Shown in pieces: positions 1-8,317 of a stretch of DNA of 64,000 nucleotides (position 1 is its first letter; each line of letters opens with the position of its first letter). The DNA is from Bacillus sp. DNRA2 (GTDB lineage: Bacteria; Bacillota; Bacilli; Bacillales; Cytobacillaceae). The position numbers were made by a program, and so were the translations under genes. The stretch is taken from NCBI RefSeq assembly GCF_012843265.1, contig NZ_JABAIT010000018.1, positions 1 through 64,000 on the forward strand. Reading direction: 5' to 3'. The notes beneath the pieces were generated by a model. That model was not told the origin of the DNA. It saw only the letters and a program-made list of their open reading frames with translations, and searched no databases.

Positions 1-96
1 CATCCCCAACGGGGATAATTATGGAGGAGCCGTATGCGATGACCCGCACGTACGGAACTGTGAGAGGCGCATGAGTAATTCATGCGCCTACTCTAT
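1..96 (+). mobile_element. Group II intron, 3' end (domains V and VI)
   Basis: Bases 28-61 resemble the catalytic domain V hairpin (GAGCCGTATGCG paired with CGCACGTACGG, with the two-base bulge). Bases 60-96 fold as domain VI: GAG/CTC, then GGCGCATGA/TCATGCGCC, with an unpaired A at 90, seven bases from the end, in the branch-point position. The 3' end reads CTCTAT, a usual AY terminus. Domain V departs from the usual GGTTC (here GGAAC), so the intron may be diverged or inactive. The maturase, if any, lies left of the window. Confidence 0.72.
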
Positions 97-100
97 TTTA

Positions 101-922
101 TTACTGTTGTTCTTTTAGCTTTTCAAGATTTGGCTCAGCACCAAACCACTGTTTGTAAATCTTCGCATAAGTACCATTGTCAATCACTGATTTTACTGCA
201 GTATCAAGATCAGATTTTAATTTGCTACCCTTTGGAAGTAGGAATCCAAAGTATTCAGAAGCAAATGCGGTTTCGTCTTCAATTACAACAAGCTTTTCTT
301 TTGGATTGTTTGCTACATATTCTTCAACAACTGTGTTATCAGCAACAACAGCATCAACACCACCGTTTTTCAATTCCATAATTGCAAGTGGGATATTTTC
401 AAACTTCTTCACATTTTCGTTGTTTTTTCCTAAAATGCCCTCTGCAGCTTCTTGTCCAGTTGTACCATTTTGTACTGCAACTTTTTTATCCTTTAAGTCC
501 TCAGCAGTTTTAATCGTACTTCCTTCTTTTACCATAATCATATTAGTTGAAAGGAAATATGGAATTGAGAAATCATATGTTTCCTTACGGTCATCATTAA
601 TGGTAATGGCTGAAGCAGAAAGGTCAGCGCGCTTATCACCAATCTCTACAAATAGTGGATCCCAGCCTACGTTATCAATCGTGACATTGTAACCTGCTTC
701 TTTTGCTACCGCTTTAATTAAATCGATATCAAAACCAACGATTTCACCCTTATCCATATATTCGAACGGCGCATATTCAGCAGCTGTTACGACACGTAGG
801 TTCTTGTTTGCCTTGTCTTTTGAGTCAGTACCCTCTGACTTATCCTTATTAGTACCACAAGCTGATAAAACTAAGGTAAAAGATAGTAACATAATAAAAA
901 ACATTGTCCATTTTTTGCTCAT
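101..922 (-). CDS. Amino-acid ABC transporter substrate-binding lipoprotein
   Basis: A 273-residue periplasmic-type binding protein of the SBP_bac_3 family, which delivers polar amino acids (glutamine, cystine or similar) to an ABC permease. It has a lipoprotein signal peptide with lipobox LSAC at about residue 22, then a charged linker and the two-lobed fold (AAEYAPFEYMDKGEIVGFDIDL; the motif VAVQNGTTGQEAA). A strong AGGAGG lies upstream of the ATG. The stop codon sits only five bases from the 3' end of a group II intron, so the expected permease and ATPase genes are separated from it or absent. The exact substrate cannot be told. Confidence 0.93.
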   Translation of the reverse strand: MSKKWTMFFIMLLSFTLVLSACGTNKDKSEGTDSKDKANKNLRVVTAAEYAPFEYMDKGEIVGFDIDLIKAVAKEAGYNVTIDNVGWDPLFVEIGDKRADLSASAITINDDRKETYDFSIPYFLSTNMIMVKEGSTIKTAEDLKDKKVAVQNGTTGQEAAEGILGKNNENVKKFENIPLAIMELKNGGVDAVVADNTVVEEYVANNPKEKLVVIEDETAFASEYFGFLLPKGSKLKSDLDTAVKSVIDNGTYAKIYKQWFGAEPNLEKLKEQQ

Positions 923-968
923 TTAATAAATTCCTCCTAATTCATTGTGTTTTTTACGCGGTTGATAG

Positions 969-997
969 ATTATTTATATCTAAAAATATTTTTTCAA
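969..997 (-). promoter_or_regulatory. Probable sigma-A promoter of the binding protein gene
   Basis: Read on the minus strand: TTGAAA (992-997), 17-base spacer, AATAAT (969-974), in a very AT-rich stretch upstream of the binding protein gene. The rest of the 340-base gap to the protease gene holds no gene. A TATAAT at 1205-1210 could serve the protease, but its nearest TTGAAA (1185-1190) is only 14 bases away. Confidence 0.45.
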
Positions 998-1262
998 CAA
1001 AATTTATTATAATGTGTTTTGTTTATTTATGCAATAAAACGTATAAATAATCTTATATTAAAATAAGAAATTAATACCTCTTCTTCTGCAGTGTCGATTT
1101 TTTTACATTAAAGCTTTTCGCCATTAGTTTCTATGACCTCTTTATCTTTATCCTTGCATGGAATCACTGAAATTATGCAATCGATTGAAAGCACTTAAAT
1201 CAAGTATAATAGGAATTATGGTACAGTAACTAATAATTCGAGTGGTGGGGGAAGTGAATGCA

Positions 1263-2060
1263 ATGGAGCATAATAGCGAAGATCAGCAAAGATTTGATGA
1301 GCCATCTCTTGAAGATTTTTTAGTGGAAGAAATTGATCCTAGCAAAGAAAAATGGATAAAGCGGCGAAAAAATATGATTCGCTCCGGGGCTGCAGTGATA
1401 GCACTTGTGTTTTTAATTAGCACATTTTCAGTGTTTTCCACATATATTAACCTTCCTGCGATGGAGTTTTTAAAAATATCTTTTCAGCTTTCACAACGTG
1501 ACGATATTAAGCGGTATAAAAGAGCAGTCGTTGCAGTAGAAGGCAATAATGTTAAAGGAACCGGCTTTAATATTTCTAAAGAAGGGTATATTATTACAAA
1601 TTTTCATGTTATCGAAGATATGAAGCAAATTTTGGTTCATTTTTCAGATGGACACACTTTTAAAGCAAAAGTTGATAAGAAATATCCTAACGTGGACCTG
1701 GCATTTTTGGAGATTGCTGGAGAGAACCTACCAGAACTTGATCTGGCGAAAGGTTTAGAAGCGTTAAATGGAGAGAAGGTATTTGTGATCGGAAATCCAT
1801 TGGCATTTTATCAGATTGCCAATAGGGGGAAAATGATTGGGTTAAGAGAAGTAAACGGTATAGAGATTCCCGTCCTTGAAGTGACTGCACCAGTTTACCG
1901 TGGAAATAGTGGGAGTCCAGTAATTGATGAAGAAGGTAAAGTTGTGGCGGTTGTGTTCGCCTCAACAATCCCTAAGGTAAATTCAGGCGAAGCTATTGAG
2001 GGACTGGCTATTCCAATCGATGAAGTTGTAACGCGTTTACCTAGTGGGCTGGAGGAATAA
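1263..2060 (+). CDS. Membrane-anchored trypsin-like serine protease (HtrA/S1C type, no PDZ)
   Basis: About 265 residues. A charged N-terminal tail and one transmembrane segment (about residues 38-60) are followed by a trypsin-like domain. The catalytic triad is visible: His115 in TNFHVIED, Asp145 in NVDLAFLEI, Ser216 in RGNSGSPV. Unlike DegP/HtrA, the chain ends right after the protease domain, so there is no PDZ domain. The ATG at 1263 was chosen because GGTGGGGG sits 11 bases upstream; in-frame GTG codons at 1242 and 1254 are possible. It probably acts on the outer face of the membrane or in the wall. Substrate unknown. Confidence 0.88.
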   Translation: MEHNSEDQQRFDEPSLEDFLVEEIDPSKEKWIKRRKNMIRSGAAVIALVFLISTFSVFSTYINLPAMEFLKISFQLSQRDDIKRYKRAVVAVEGNNVKGTGFNISKEGYIITNFHVIEDMKQILVHFSDGHTFKAKVDKKYPNVDLAFLEIAGENLPELDLAKGLEALNGEKVFVIGNPLAFYQIANRGKMIGLREVNGIEIPVLEVTAPVYRGNSGSPVIDEEGKVVAVVFASTIPKVNSGEAIEGLAIPIDEVVTRLPSGLEE

Positions 2061-2090
2061 AAAAGAGTCACCTCAATTAGTGACTTTTTT
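2061..2090 (+). terminator. Rho-independent terminator
   Basis: Stem AGTCAC/GTGACT with an eight-base loop followed by T6 and preceded by A-rich sequence, so it may also stop the convergent minus-strand gene. Confidence 0.8.
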
Positions 2091-2129
2091 ACAAAATGAA
2101 TATTGTGGGGTAAGTTGATTATGTCAATA

Positions 2130-2603
2130 TTATTTGTATAGCCTTTCTTCTTGCTCAGTCAAGTTTTGTTCTTCTTTGATTTTCGACCATGTTTTAACAT
2201 CATCGTAACAAATATCTTGAAGCCGTTCTTTATATCTTGTTAACGCTTTGACAGATATTTGCTCCTCAGATTCTCCAGCGATATAAAATTCTAAATCTCG
2301 CTTTAATTCTCTCAGGCTCGTCAAGGTTTTGACATCCTTAACCCAGAGGCTACGGTGATTGTAAAATCCTTCAATTCCATTAAAAATTGTAATAAGTGCG
2401 GACAGTAGTATGGTGATATCTGTAATGATGTTGTTTTGTATACTATTAAGTCCTAATAAAACAGTGACGAGTGCTGATCCAATTATTGACGATAGCTTCA
2501 GGATAATGGCTTTATTCTTATGGCGTTCTCGTCGTTTTTCGAAAATGTGAATCGTATGATCTATATCTTTAAATAAAAGATCTAATTTCACCTGATTTTG
2601 CAT
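2130..2603 (-). CDS. Two-transmembrane SLATT/DUF4231-like protein
   Basis: A 157-residue protein with a basic N-terminal region (EKRRERHKNKA), two adjacent hydrophobic helices (about residues 34-54 and 60-80) and a charged helical C-terminal half. The layout (two TM helices, then TSLRELKRDLEFY and a long helix) resembles the SLATT/DUF4231 superfamily, proposed as pore-forming effectors of nucleotide-signalled defence systems. No SMODS/CD-NTase, SLOG or other sensor gene is next to it, so the assignment rests on architecture alone. RBS AAAGGAAA precedes the ATG. It may be an ordinary orphan membrane protein. Confidence 0.6.
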   Translation of the reverse strand: MQNQVKLDLLFKDIDHTIHIFEKRRERHKNKAIILKLSSIIGSALVTVLLGLNSIQNNIITDITILLSALITIFNGIEGFYNHRSLWVKDVKTLTSLRELKRDLEFYIAGESEEQISVKALTRYKERLQDICYDDVKTWSKIKEEQNLTEQEERLYK

Positions 2604-2770
2604 ATGTTATTTTCCTTTCATGCAAAGTGATGTGGAACAATCTTTTTGATTATCATATTCACATAATAATGTTTTGCACCATCATCAATTAAAGGTAAAA
2701 TGTGAGTAGGAATACCACCTTTTGTTCGTTCAGATTTTATTCCAAATCCAATGAAAGCAGTGATTGGGTT

Positions 2771-3202
2771 ATGAAAAAGTCAAAGGTAGTGTACTTCTTT
2801 ACGGGAACTTTACTTGTGTTTATTGGTGTTGGAGGGGTAGTTTGTGGTTTGATGCTGATGCTAAAACCGAACGGGGAGTATTTACAGTTGAGCGAGAATC
2901 TCATCAATCATTCTCCGTTTGAAACTTATTTCATTCCGGGACTAGCATTATTTTCAGTTAACGGTGTATTAAGTTTGGTTGGAGCCTTATTATCATTTAA
3001 AAACCACCGTTTTTCTGGCTTAATGACAATGGGGCTTGGTGTGGCAATGATTATCTGGATTCTTGCGGAGGTTTATTGGGTAAACGAGTATAGCTTCTTG
3101 CAACCAACTATGTTTGGCGTCGGAGTGATTGAGCTAATATTGGGGTACGTTCAGTATTCGCAGCATCCCGAAAATCTGAGAAAGAATACAATCAATCTAT
3201 GA
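2771..3202 (+). CDS. Hypothetical four-TM membrane protein
   Basis: About 143 residues with four predicted membrane helices (about 6-28, 55-75, 82-102, 112-130), alternating with short loops. The ATG at 2771 begins a typical MKKSK membrane start. The longer in-frame GTG at 2702 would add a polar stretch without a ribosome binding site. No motif that points to a function was recognised. It stands alone between a minus-strand gene and a plus-strand terminator. Confidence 0.72.
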   Translation: MKKSKVVYFFTGTLLVFIGVGGVVCGLMLMLKPNGEYLQLSENLINHSPFETYFIPGLALFSVNGVLSLVGALLSFKNHRFSGLMTMGLGVAMIIWILAEVYWVNEYSFLQPTMFGVGVIELILGYVQYSQHPENLRKNTINL

Positions 3203-3239
3203 TTATCGATAAACTTAATAAATATGAAATCTTGTGCAT

Positions 3240-3281
3240 AGGACTTGTGGAAATCGTTTCATCGAGTCCTTTTGTGTTTTC
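3240..3281 (+). terminator. Possible terminator
   Basis: AGGACT (3240-3245) pairs with AGTCCT (3265-3270), with inner GAAA/TTTC pairing, followed by TTTTGTGTTTT. Confidence 0.5.
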
Positions 3282-3403
3282 TTGTGAGCTACTTCACTTT
3301 ATAAAATAGTAAATCCTCAACAAAATTGGAAATTAATTTACATTTTTCAAACTGAGGCCGGGAATACTTTGTTTGTAAAAACAAAACTGGGAGATGTTTT
3401 CCA

Positions 3404-4510
3404 ATGAATATTGCCATCATGGGTGCGGGTTTATCAGGTTTGGCATGTGCGATAACACTTGAGAAAAATGGGATTAGGCCAACCATTTATGAGAAAAGAG
3501 ACAAAATTGGCGACAGGTTTGTTAACGGTGAAACACTCATGTCTATTTTTTCTGGACCTTCGCAAGATTCGATTGCAACATTGGCAGACAAATATGGGAT
3601 TTTTCTTAATCCAACTGCCCATATCAGGAGAATCAAGATTTTTTCAAAAGAGGAAACAGCAGAAATCAAGACACCACTTGGATTTATTAATATTCGTGGA
3701 AGAGATGAAAAGTCTTTTGAATCACATTTAGCGAAACAAGTTCAATCGTCCATTCAGTTCAATTCAGTGAAGACTTACGAACAATTGCTTCAGGAGCATA
3801 CGCATGTTGTGATGGCAACAGGTGATGGTGCATACGTAAAAGCATTGGGGAATTTTAGCGAAGATTTAACAGTTTCAATAAAAGGAGCGACCATTGAGGG
3901 GAGCTTTGACAGCAATACTGTGATGGCATGGTTGGATTATGAATTGGCTCCATTTGGATATTGCTTTTTCATTCCATTTTCAGAAAAAGAGGGATCACTA
4001 TCTGTTGCGATTCCAGATTTGCTGGAAAATCAAGGAGTGGAGATTGAAGTACTATTCGAACAATTAATTGGAAAGCTTCGTTCCGAGTGGAAACAGGAAT
4101 TAAAAATAACCGACCAATTCCAAATCACTCACTATTCAATCGGAATATGCCGTTCAGCACGAATTGGGAATACATTCTTTATCGGTAATTGCTTCGGGAC
4201 CATGATGCCCTTTATGGGATTCGGGCAATATTGCTCTTTGTTAAGTGGAGTGTTTGCTGCCTTTGATTTATGCGGAAAAGGAAATTATCAAGAATTAATG
4301 CAACCCCTTCGAAGTAGTTATGAAAATTCATTAATTCTCCGAAGAGGTATGGAGCAATTAACCAATCGTGGAATCGATAGCATCATTCGAGGATTGGATG
4401 GATATTGGGGGGAGAAATTGTTTCAGACGAAAGTGTTTGATCCTTTAAAAGTAGCGAGTTACTTATTGCGCCCCTATATTTATTTGAAGAAAGGAGTAAG
4501 CCAATTTTGA
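3404..4510 (+). CDS. FAD-dependent oxidoreductase
   Basis: A 368-residue flavoprotein. The dinucleotide-binding motif IMGAGLSGLACAITLEKNG with the downstream acidic Glu (YEKRDKIGD) opens the chain. VMATGDGAYV (about 133-142) is the second nucleotide contact, and FFIGNCFGTMMPFMGFGQ (about 258-275) matches the FAD-ribityl GD-like region of geranylgeranyl-reductase/monooxygenase-type enzymes. GGGAG lies upstream of the ATG. The last four bases overlap the start of the DUF3231 gene, so the two are co-transcribed. Substrate unknown. Confidence 0.85.
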   Translation: MNIAIMGAGLSGLACAITLEKNGIRPTIYEKRDKIGDRFVNGETLMSIFSGPSQDSIATLADKYGIFLNPTAHIRRIKIFSKEETAEIKTPLGFINIRGRDEKSFESHLAKQVQSSIQFNSVKTYEQLLQEHTHVVMATGDGAYVKALGNFSEDLTVSIKGATIEGSFDSNTVMAWLDYELAPFGYCFFIPFSEKEGSLSVAIPDLLENQGVEIEVLFEQLIGKLRSEWKQELKITDQFQITHYSIGICRSARIGNTFFIGNCFGTMMPFMGFGQYCSLLSGVFAAFDLCGKGNYQELMQPLRSSYENSLILRRGMEQLTNRGIDSIIRGLDGYWGEKLFQTKVFDPLKVASYLLRPYIYLKKGVSQF

Positions 4511-5502
4511 AAAATAAAGAGATGATAGCGTTAACATCATCAGAACTCGGATACCTATGGACTGGTTACTCAATAAACGAAATGTCAATCTGGTATTTGA
4601 AGACCTTTTACGAACATGCGGAAGATCAAGAAATCAAAGAGCTATTCAGCTTTGCGATAGAAATTGCCCAGAAATTGCTAATCAAAAGAAAGGAGTTATT
4701 GTCAAAAGAGGGGTATCCGTTACCTGCAGGATTCTCAAAAAGCGATATGAATCCAACTGCACCAATGATATTCACCGATCGATTCTTCCTATCTTATTTG
4801 CTAAATGGATCACGTTTAGGTGCTGAATTTCATATTCGCGCACTCTTTTTTTCGACCAGGGCCGATGTAATAAATTATCATAAAAGCTGTATAACTGATG
4901 TGATTCAATTAAATGATAGAGTAGTCAATTTGATGCTGAATAAAGGAGTTTATTGGCGCACTCCAACTTTACCAGCTCCTACCAGTCAAGAAAAAATACA
5001 TAAACCAAGCTATTTGGATGGATGGCTGGGTGATACTAGGCCCTTGAACAGTATGGAAATGGCGAATCTTTATGTAATTGTTGAATTATTAATTTTAATT
5101 GAAACAATTTGTATAGGTTTTGCACAAACGACAACCTCAGCTGAAATATCCGATATATTTTTGAAAGGTAGAAACATCGCTAAAGAGCATTATCATAGTC
5201 TATACGACATGTTATCAGATGATGATTTACCGATTCCCCCGAGCTATACTGCTGAACTAACTGACTCTAAGACAAGAGTATTTTCAGACCGAATGATGAT
5301 TTGTCATTTAGCCGGTTTATTTGGTTCGCTTATTTCTCAATATGGATTTGCGCTGGGTTCGGTAATGAAGCATGATTTACTCAAGGAATATTCGACCCAA
5401 ATCAGTAAATCAGGTATCTTTGCGGAAAAATTAACGAAATTACTTATTCAGAAAGAATGGCTAGAAAAGGTTCCGGGAGCAATAACTAGAAAAGATGCCT
5501 AA
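4507..5502 (+). CDS. DUF3231 family protein
   Basis: A 331-residue protein made of two similar halves (LTSSELGYLWTGYSINEMS near residue 10; LNSMEMANLYVIVELLILI near residue 180). This is the doubled four-helix ferritin-like layout of the Bacillaceae DUF3231 family, whose function is unknown. The start is TTG at 4507, ten bases after AAGGAG, overlapping the stop of the FAD enzyme. The translational coupling suggests a joint redox task with that flavoprotein. A hairpin follows. Confidence 0.85.
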   Translation: MKNKEMIALTSSELGYLWTGYSINEMSIWYLKTFYEHAEDQEIKELFSFAIEIAQKLLIKRKELLSKEGYPLPAGFSKSDMNPTAPMIFTDRFFLSYLLNGSRLGAEFHIRALFFSTRADVINYHKSCITDVIQLNDRVVNLMLNKGVYWRTPTLPAPTSQEKIHKPSYLDGWLGDTRPLNSMEMANLYVIVELLILIETICIGFAQTTTSAEISDIFLKGRNIAKEHYHSLYDMLSDDDLPIPPSYTAELTDSKTRVFSDRMMICHLAGLFGSLISQYGFALGSVMKHDLLKEYSTQISKSGIFAEKLTKLLIQKEWLEKVPGAITRKDA

Positions 5503-5531
5503 CAGCCGGTATTTTAGGATAGTAAATACAA

Positions 5532-5560
5532 ATGGCCACTAGACTGAGCAAGTGGCCATC
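5532..5560 (-). terminator. Hairpin between convergent genes
   Basis: Perfect nine-base arms ATGGCCACT/AGTGGCCAT around a ten-base loop. On the minus strand it is followed by TTTGTATTT, so it probably ends dapA; on the plus strand the T-run is weak. Confidence 0.55.
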
Positions 5561-5573
5561 AACATTTGGTGCA

Positions 5574-6461
5574 CTAATTAAGCACGTTAATTTTTCCTTG
5601 CTTTAGCGCAGTTACTAGTGCTTGAGTTTCTTTATCATCCAGAGGCACTAATGGCAAACGAACACCGCCAACATTAACACCAGCCAAATTAAGTGCGGTT
5701 TTCACAGGCGTTGGATTCGGCGCAGCAAATAAAGCCTTCATTGTTGGAAGTAGTTGACGATGGGCGGCTGCAGCAATACGTAAATGTCCATTTTTGAAAT
5801 GGTTGATCATATCTTGCATTTCGTTACCAATAATGTGAGCAGCAACCGATACAACCCCTGCACCGCCAATTGCTAGAATTGGTAAAGTTAGGCTGTCATC
5901 ACCACTGTACAATAGAAAGTCTTCAGGAGTTCTTTCAATTATTTCTGCCATCGCATCAAGGTTCCCACTCGCTTCTTTAATCGCAACAATATTGTTGATT
6001 TCAGAAAGACGAACAACTGTGTCAACGGCTAAATTGACAACACTTCTCCCAGGAATATTATAAAGCATGATCGGTAATGTTGTTGCTTCAGCTATAGCCT
6101 TAAAGTGCTGATACATTCCCTCTTGATTTGGTTTGTTGTAGTAAGGGGTAACGAGCATGATTCCATCTACGCCAGCTTCCTCGGCTAATCTAGTTAAAAT
6201 GATGGATGCTCTAGTGTTATTCGATCCTGTTCCAGCAATAACAGGAACCCGGCCAGCAACAATCTCAACAACAAACTGAAATAAAGCCACTTTTTCATCC
6301 GAAGTAAGTGTAGGGGATTCCCCGGTAGTACCTGCCACGACAATCGCATCAGTACCATTTGCGATTAAATGATTGACGAGTGCTCTCGTCGAATTAAAAT
6401 CAATATCACCATTTTCGTCAAATGGTGTAACCATTGCTGTTAAAACTTGTCCAAAACTCAT
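5574..6461 (-). CDS. dapA: 4-hydroxy-tetrahydrodipicolinate synthase
   Basis: A 295-residue class I aldolase that condenses pyruvate with aspartate semialdehyde, the first committed step toward diaminopimelate, lysine and spore dipicolinate. The pyruvate pocket GTTGESPTL (about 45-53), YYNKP, the catalytic Tyr in MLYNIPGRS and the Schiff-base Lys in AIKEASGNLD (about residue 162) are all present, and the length is normal. RBS GGATGAGGA. The gene is monocistronic and lies behind a lysine riboswitch with its own terminator, so it should be shut off by lysine. It may be one of several dapA paralogues, as is common in Bacillaceae. Confidence 0.96.
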   Translation of the reverse strand: MSFGQVLTAMVTPFDENGDIDFNSTRALVNHLIANGTDAIVVAGTTGESPTLTSDEKVALFQFVVEIVAGRVPVIAGTGSNNTRASIILTRLAEEAGVDGIMLVTPYYNKPNQEGMYQHFKAIAEATTLPIMLYNIPGRSVVNLAVDTVVRLSEINNIVAIKEASGNLDAMAEIIERTPEDFLLYSGDDSLTLPILAIGGAGVVSVAAHIIGNEMQDMINHFKNGHLRIAAAAHRQLLPTMKALFAAPNPTPVKTALNLAGVNVGGVRLPLVPLDDKETQALVTALKQGKINVLN

Positions 6462-6527
6462 ATTTTCCTCATCCTTTTTATAATTTTATTAAAAAATTAG
6501 AGGGATAAGGCTACTCGAAAATCAACG

Positions 6528-6560
6528 CAAAAAAGCAACAACGAGGGATTCGCTGTTGCA
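6528..6560 (-). terminator. Riboswitch-controlled terminator ahead of dapA
   Basis: On the minus strand GCAACA (6554-6559) pairs with TGTTGC (6535-6540), followed by T6-7. It lies between the lysine aptamer and the dapA start, the usual expression platform of an L-box. Confidence 0.75.
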
Positions 6561-6586
6561 AAAGAACATAAACTAAAGACGTTCCG

Positions 6587-6780
6587 ATGCGTGAGATAGC
6601 CCTCCATATAGAATTCCTATATGACAGTTCTGCACTTATTTAATGCAGACCCAGCTTCAAGAATAATGAGATTCTCTCAACTTCGGCAAATTCCCCTTTC
6701 GGCAATTATCACTGGATCTCATTGTCCTCCAATCGCTTACTAATGGTCTCTGCGCCTCTATACTCACTTCAAAAGGTTTG
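6587..6780 (-). promoter_or_regulatory. Lysine riboswitch (L-box)
   Basis: Minus strand, 5' to 3', shows L-box landmarks in order: TAGAGGCGCAGAGA, TAGTAAGC, GGAGGACAATGAGAT, GCCGAAAGGGGA, TTGCCGAAGT, GCTGGGTCTGCATT, AGTGCAGAACTGTCA and GGAGGGCTATCTC. These match the five-helix lysine aptamer. A terminator hairpin follows and then dapA, so lysine binding should cause premature termination. Confidence 0.92.
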
Positions 6781-6969
6781 AAGTAAGAAAAATATTTAAT
6801 TGTCTGTAATATAACAAATATTCCCCCATATATCAAGAGTAATTTCTAACTTGAAAGAAAATTGAATAACTTTGCATTCGCCTAGATAAATCATCTTTCA
6901 AATGGTGACATGGATAATGTTAAGGATATAATGAAAAAGTAGGAGTTTGTTACGTTTGAGGTGATGCAG

Positions 6970-8196
6970 ATGAAAATTGGTCAATTTGCTAAATTGAACG
7001 AAGTTAGTGTCGATACCATTCGCCATTATATGGATATGGGTTTAATCGTCCCTGAGAAAAAGGGCGGGCAGTACAATTTTGATAATCGCTGCCAAGAAGA
7101 TTTGGAAATGATTTCAGAATTTAAAGCAATGGGATTTCAATTAAATGAAATTAAATTATTTTTCTTTTATAAGAATATTGGCAAATTGACGGAGTATGAA
7201 GAAGATGCCTATTATCAATCACTATTTCTAACGAAGCGTGATAAGGTAGAAAAAGAAATCAACACTTTGCAGCAAATAAAAGAAAAACTGGATAGAAAAC
7301 TGGAACAATTATCTAAAAGAAGTTATCATTCAAAAGCTAATACAGGGATACAAATTCATTCATTAAATTGGCTAAAATGCTCTAACTGTGGTCAATCGCT
7401 TAGTCTTGAAAATGGTTCCATTAGTCAGAATCAAGTGATTGAGGGCATCCTTTCTTGTGGCTGTGAGCTTGAGCATACCATTCAATCCGGAATTATTGTT
7501 GTTAATCAACCATTTATCCCATCACCGGATGACCTCCAACTCGAAAGCCATATGAATGAATACATTATGATTACCGATTCAGACTACTTGCAAAATATAT
7601 ATAACAGTCTGCAGTGGTCCAAACGTAAATTAGATGGTTTAAATTTGCAACAAAAAGTGCTACTTGAGTTGGGCTCAGGAGTAGGTATATTCCTACGTAA
7701 TATGTATGATGATTTACCTGAGGATTGTCTTTATATCGCAGTTGATCATAATCTAGAAAAGCTTCGGTTTTTAAAGGGTATACTTGAAAGGACGAATCTG
7801 AAACGAAATGTGTTGTTTATTTGTGCAGACTTCATGGAAATCCCCATTGTACATCATTCAATCGATATTTTAATTGATCATACAGGCTCAAGCAATTATT
7901 CGTTTGAGAATGAAAGTTTTTTACTAAAGAAAGTGAATCATCTTGTTAAAGAAAACGGATATTTATTGGGATCCTTTTTCATATTTAATCGATTCAGCAG
8001 TAAGAGTAAGATTACCCCGAAAGTAAGATCAAATTTTTCATTCCCAATCATAAAGAATCATATCGTTGAGTTGAAGTATGAGTTAATTGAGGAAAAAGCG
8101 TCTGATATTCTTAACCATGGGGGAAAGTATGAAGACTTTTTCGTTAAGGGTGAAGAGGTTTATACATATTCATACTTTGGGAAAAGGTCGGGTTAA
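6970..8196 (+). CDS. MerR-type regulator fused to a zinc-ribbon and SAM methyltransferase domain
   Basis: A 408-residue three-part protein. Residues 1-75 are a MerR DNA-binding domain (MKIGQFAKLNEVSVDTIRHYMDMGL) followed by a coiled coil to about 118. Residues about 137-165 hold CSNCGQ and SCGCE, a zinc-ribbon-like knuckle. About 200-400 is a Rossmann methyltransferase with motif I LLELGSGVGIF and acidic VDHN after the second strand. The ATG at 6970 was chosen because GAGGTGAT is spaced correctly for it. It is followed by a terminator that overlaps the stop codon, then an MFS exporter. The gene pair suggests sensing and export of a small molecule, but the ligand and methyl acceptor are unknown. 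Confidence 0.85.
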   Translation: MKIGQFAKLNEVSVDTIRHYMDMGLIVPEKKGGQYNFDNRCQEDLEMISEFKAMGFQLNEIKLFFFYKNIGKLTEYEEDAYYQSLFLTKRDKVEKEINTLQQIKEKLDRKLEQLSKRSYHSKANTGIQIHSLNWLKCSNCGQSLSLENGSISQNQVIEGILSCGCELEHTIQSGIIVVNQPFIPSPDDLQLESHMNEYIMITDSDYLQNIYNSLQWSKRKLDGLNLQQKVLLELGSGVGIFLRNMYDDLPEDCLYIAVDHNLEKLRFLKGILERTNLKRNVLFICADFMEIPIVHHSIDILIDHTGSSNYSFENESFLLKKVNHLVKENGYLLGSFFIFNRFSSKSKITPKVRSNFSFPIIKNHIVELKYELIEEKASDILNHGGKYEDFFVKGEEVYTYSYFGKRSG

Positions 8197-8210
8197 CCCG
8201 ACCTTTTTTA
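8182..8210 (+). terminator. Rho-independent terminator
   Basis: AAAGGTCGGG-TTAA-CCCGACCTTT with T6; the TAA stop of the upstream gene is in the loop. Confidence 0.85.
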
Positions 8211-8263
8211 CAATTTCATTCGAAAATTTAGTTATTTGCCTACTTGATATGGAGTTGACCCGA

Positions 8264-8305
8264 CCACTTAAACTTTAGGAAAGAACAAAGTTAAAGTTTA
8301 GGTGG
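8264..8305 (+). promoter_or_regulatory. Hairpin that covers the ribosome binding site of the MFS gene
   Basis: A 14-base arm (8264-8277, CCACTTAAACTTTA) pairs with 8292-8305 (TAAAGTTTAGGTGG, one G-U pair) over a 14-base loop. The right arm contains the GGTGG of the Shine-Dalgarno before the ATG at 8318. It could be a translational attenuator in the mRNA or a DNA operator for the neighbouring MerR protein. Confidence 0.55.
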
Positions 8306-8317
8306 GGTGAATTTAAG

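Noticed and set aside
177-692. Long plus-strand frame opposite the binding protein gene
   Set aside because: Mirror frame of a clear lipoprotein gene, with no ribosome site and no family resemblance.
8087-8278. Small plus-strand frame overlapping the MerR-methyltransferase end
   Set aside because: Different frame inside the gene and through its terminator, without a ribosome site.
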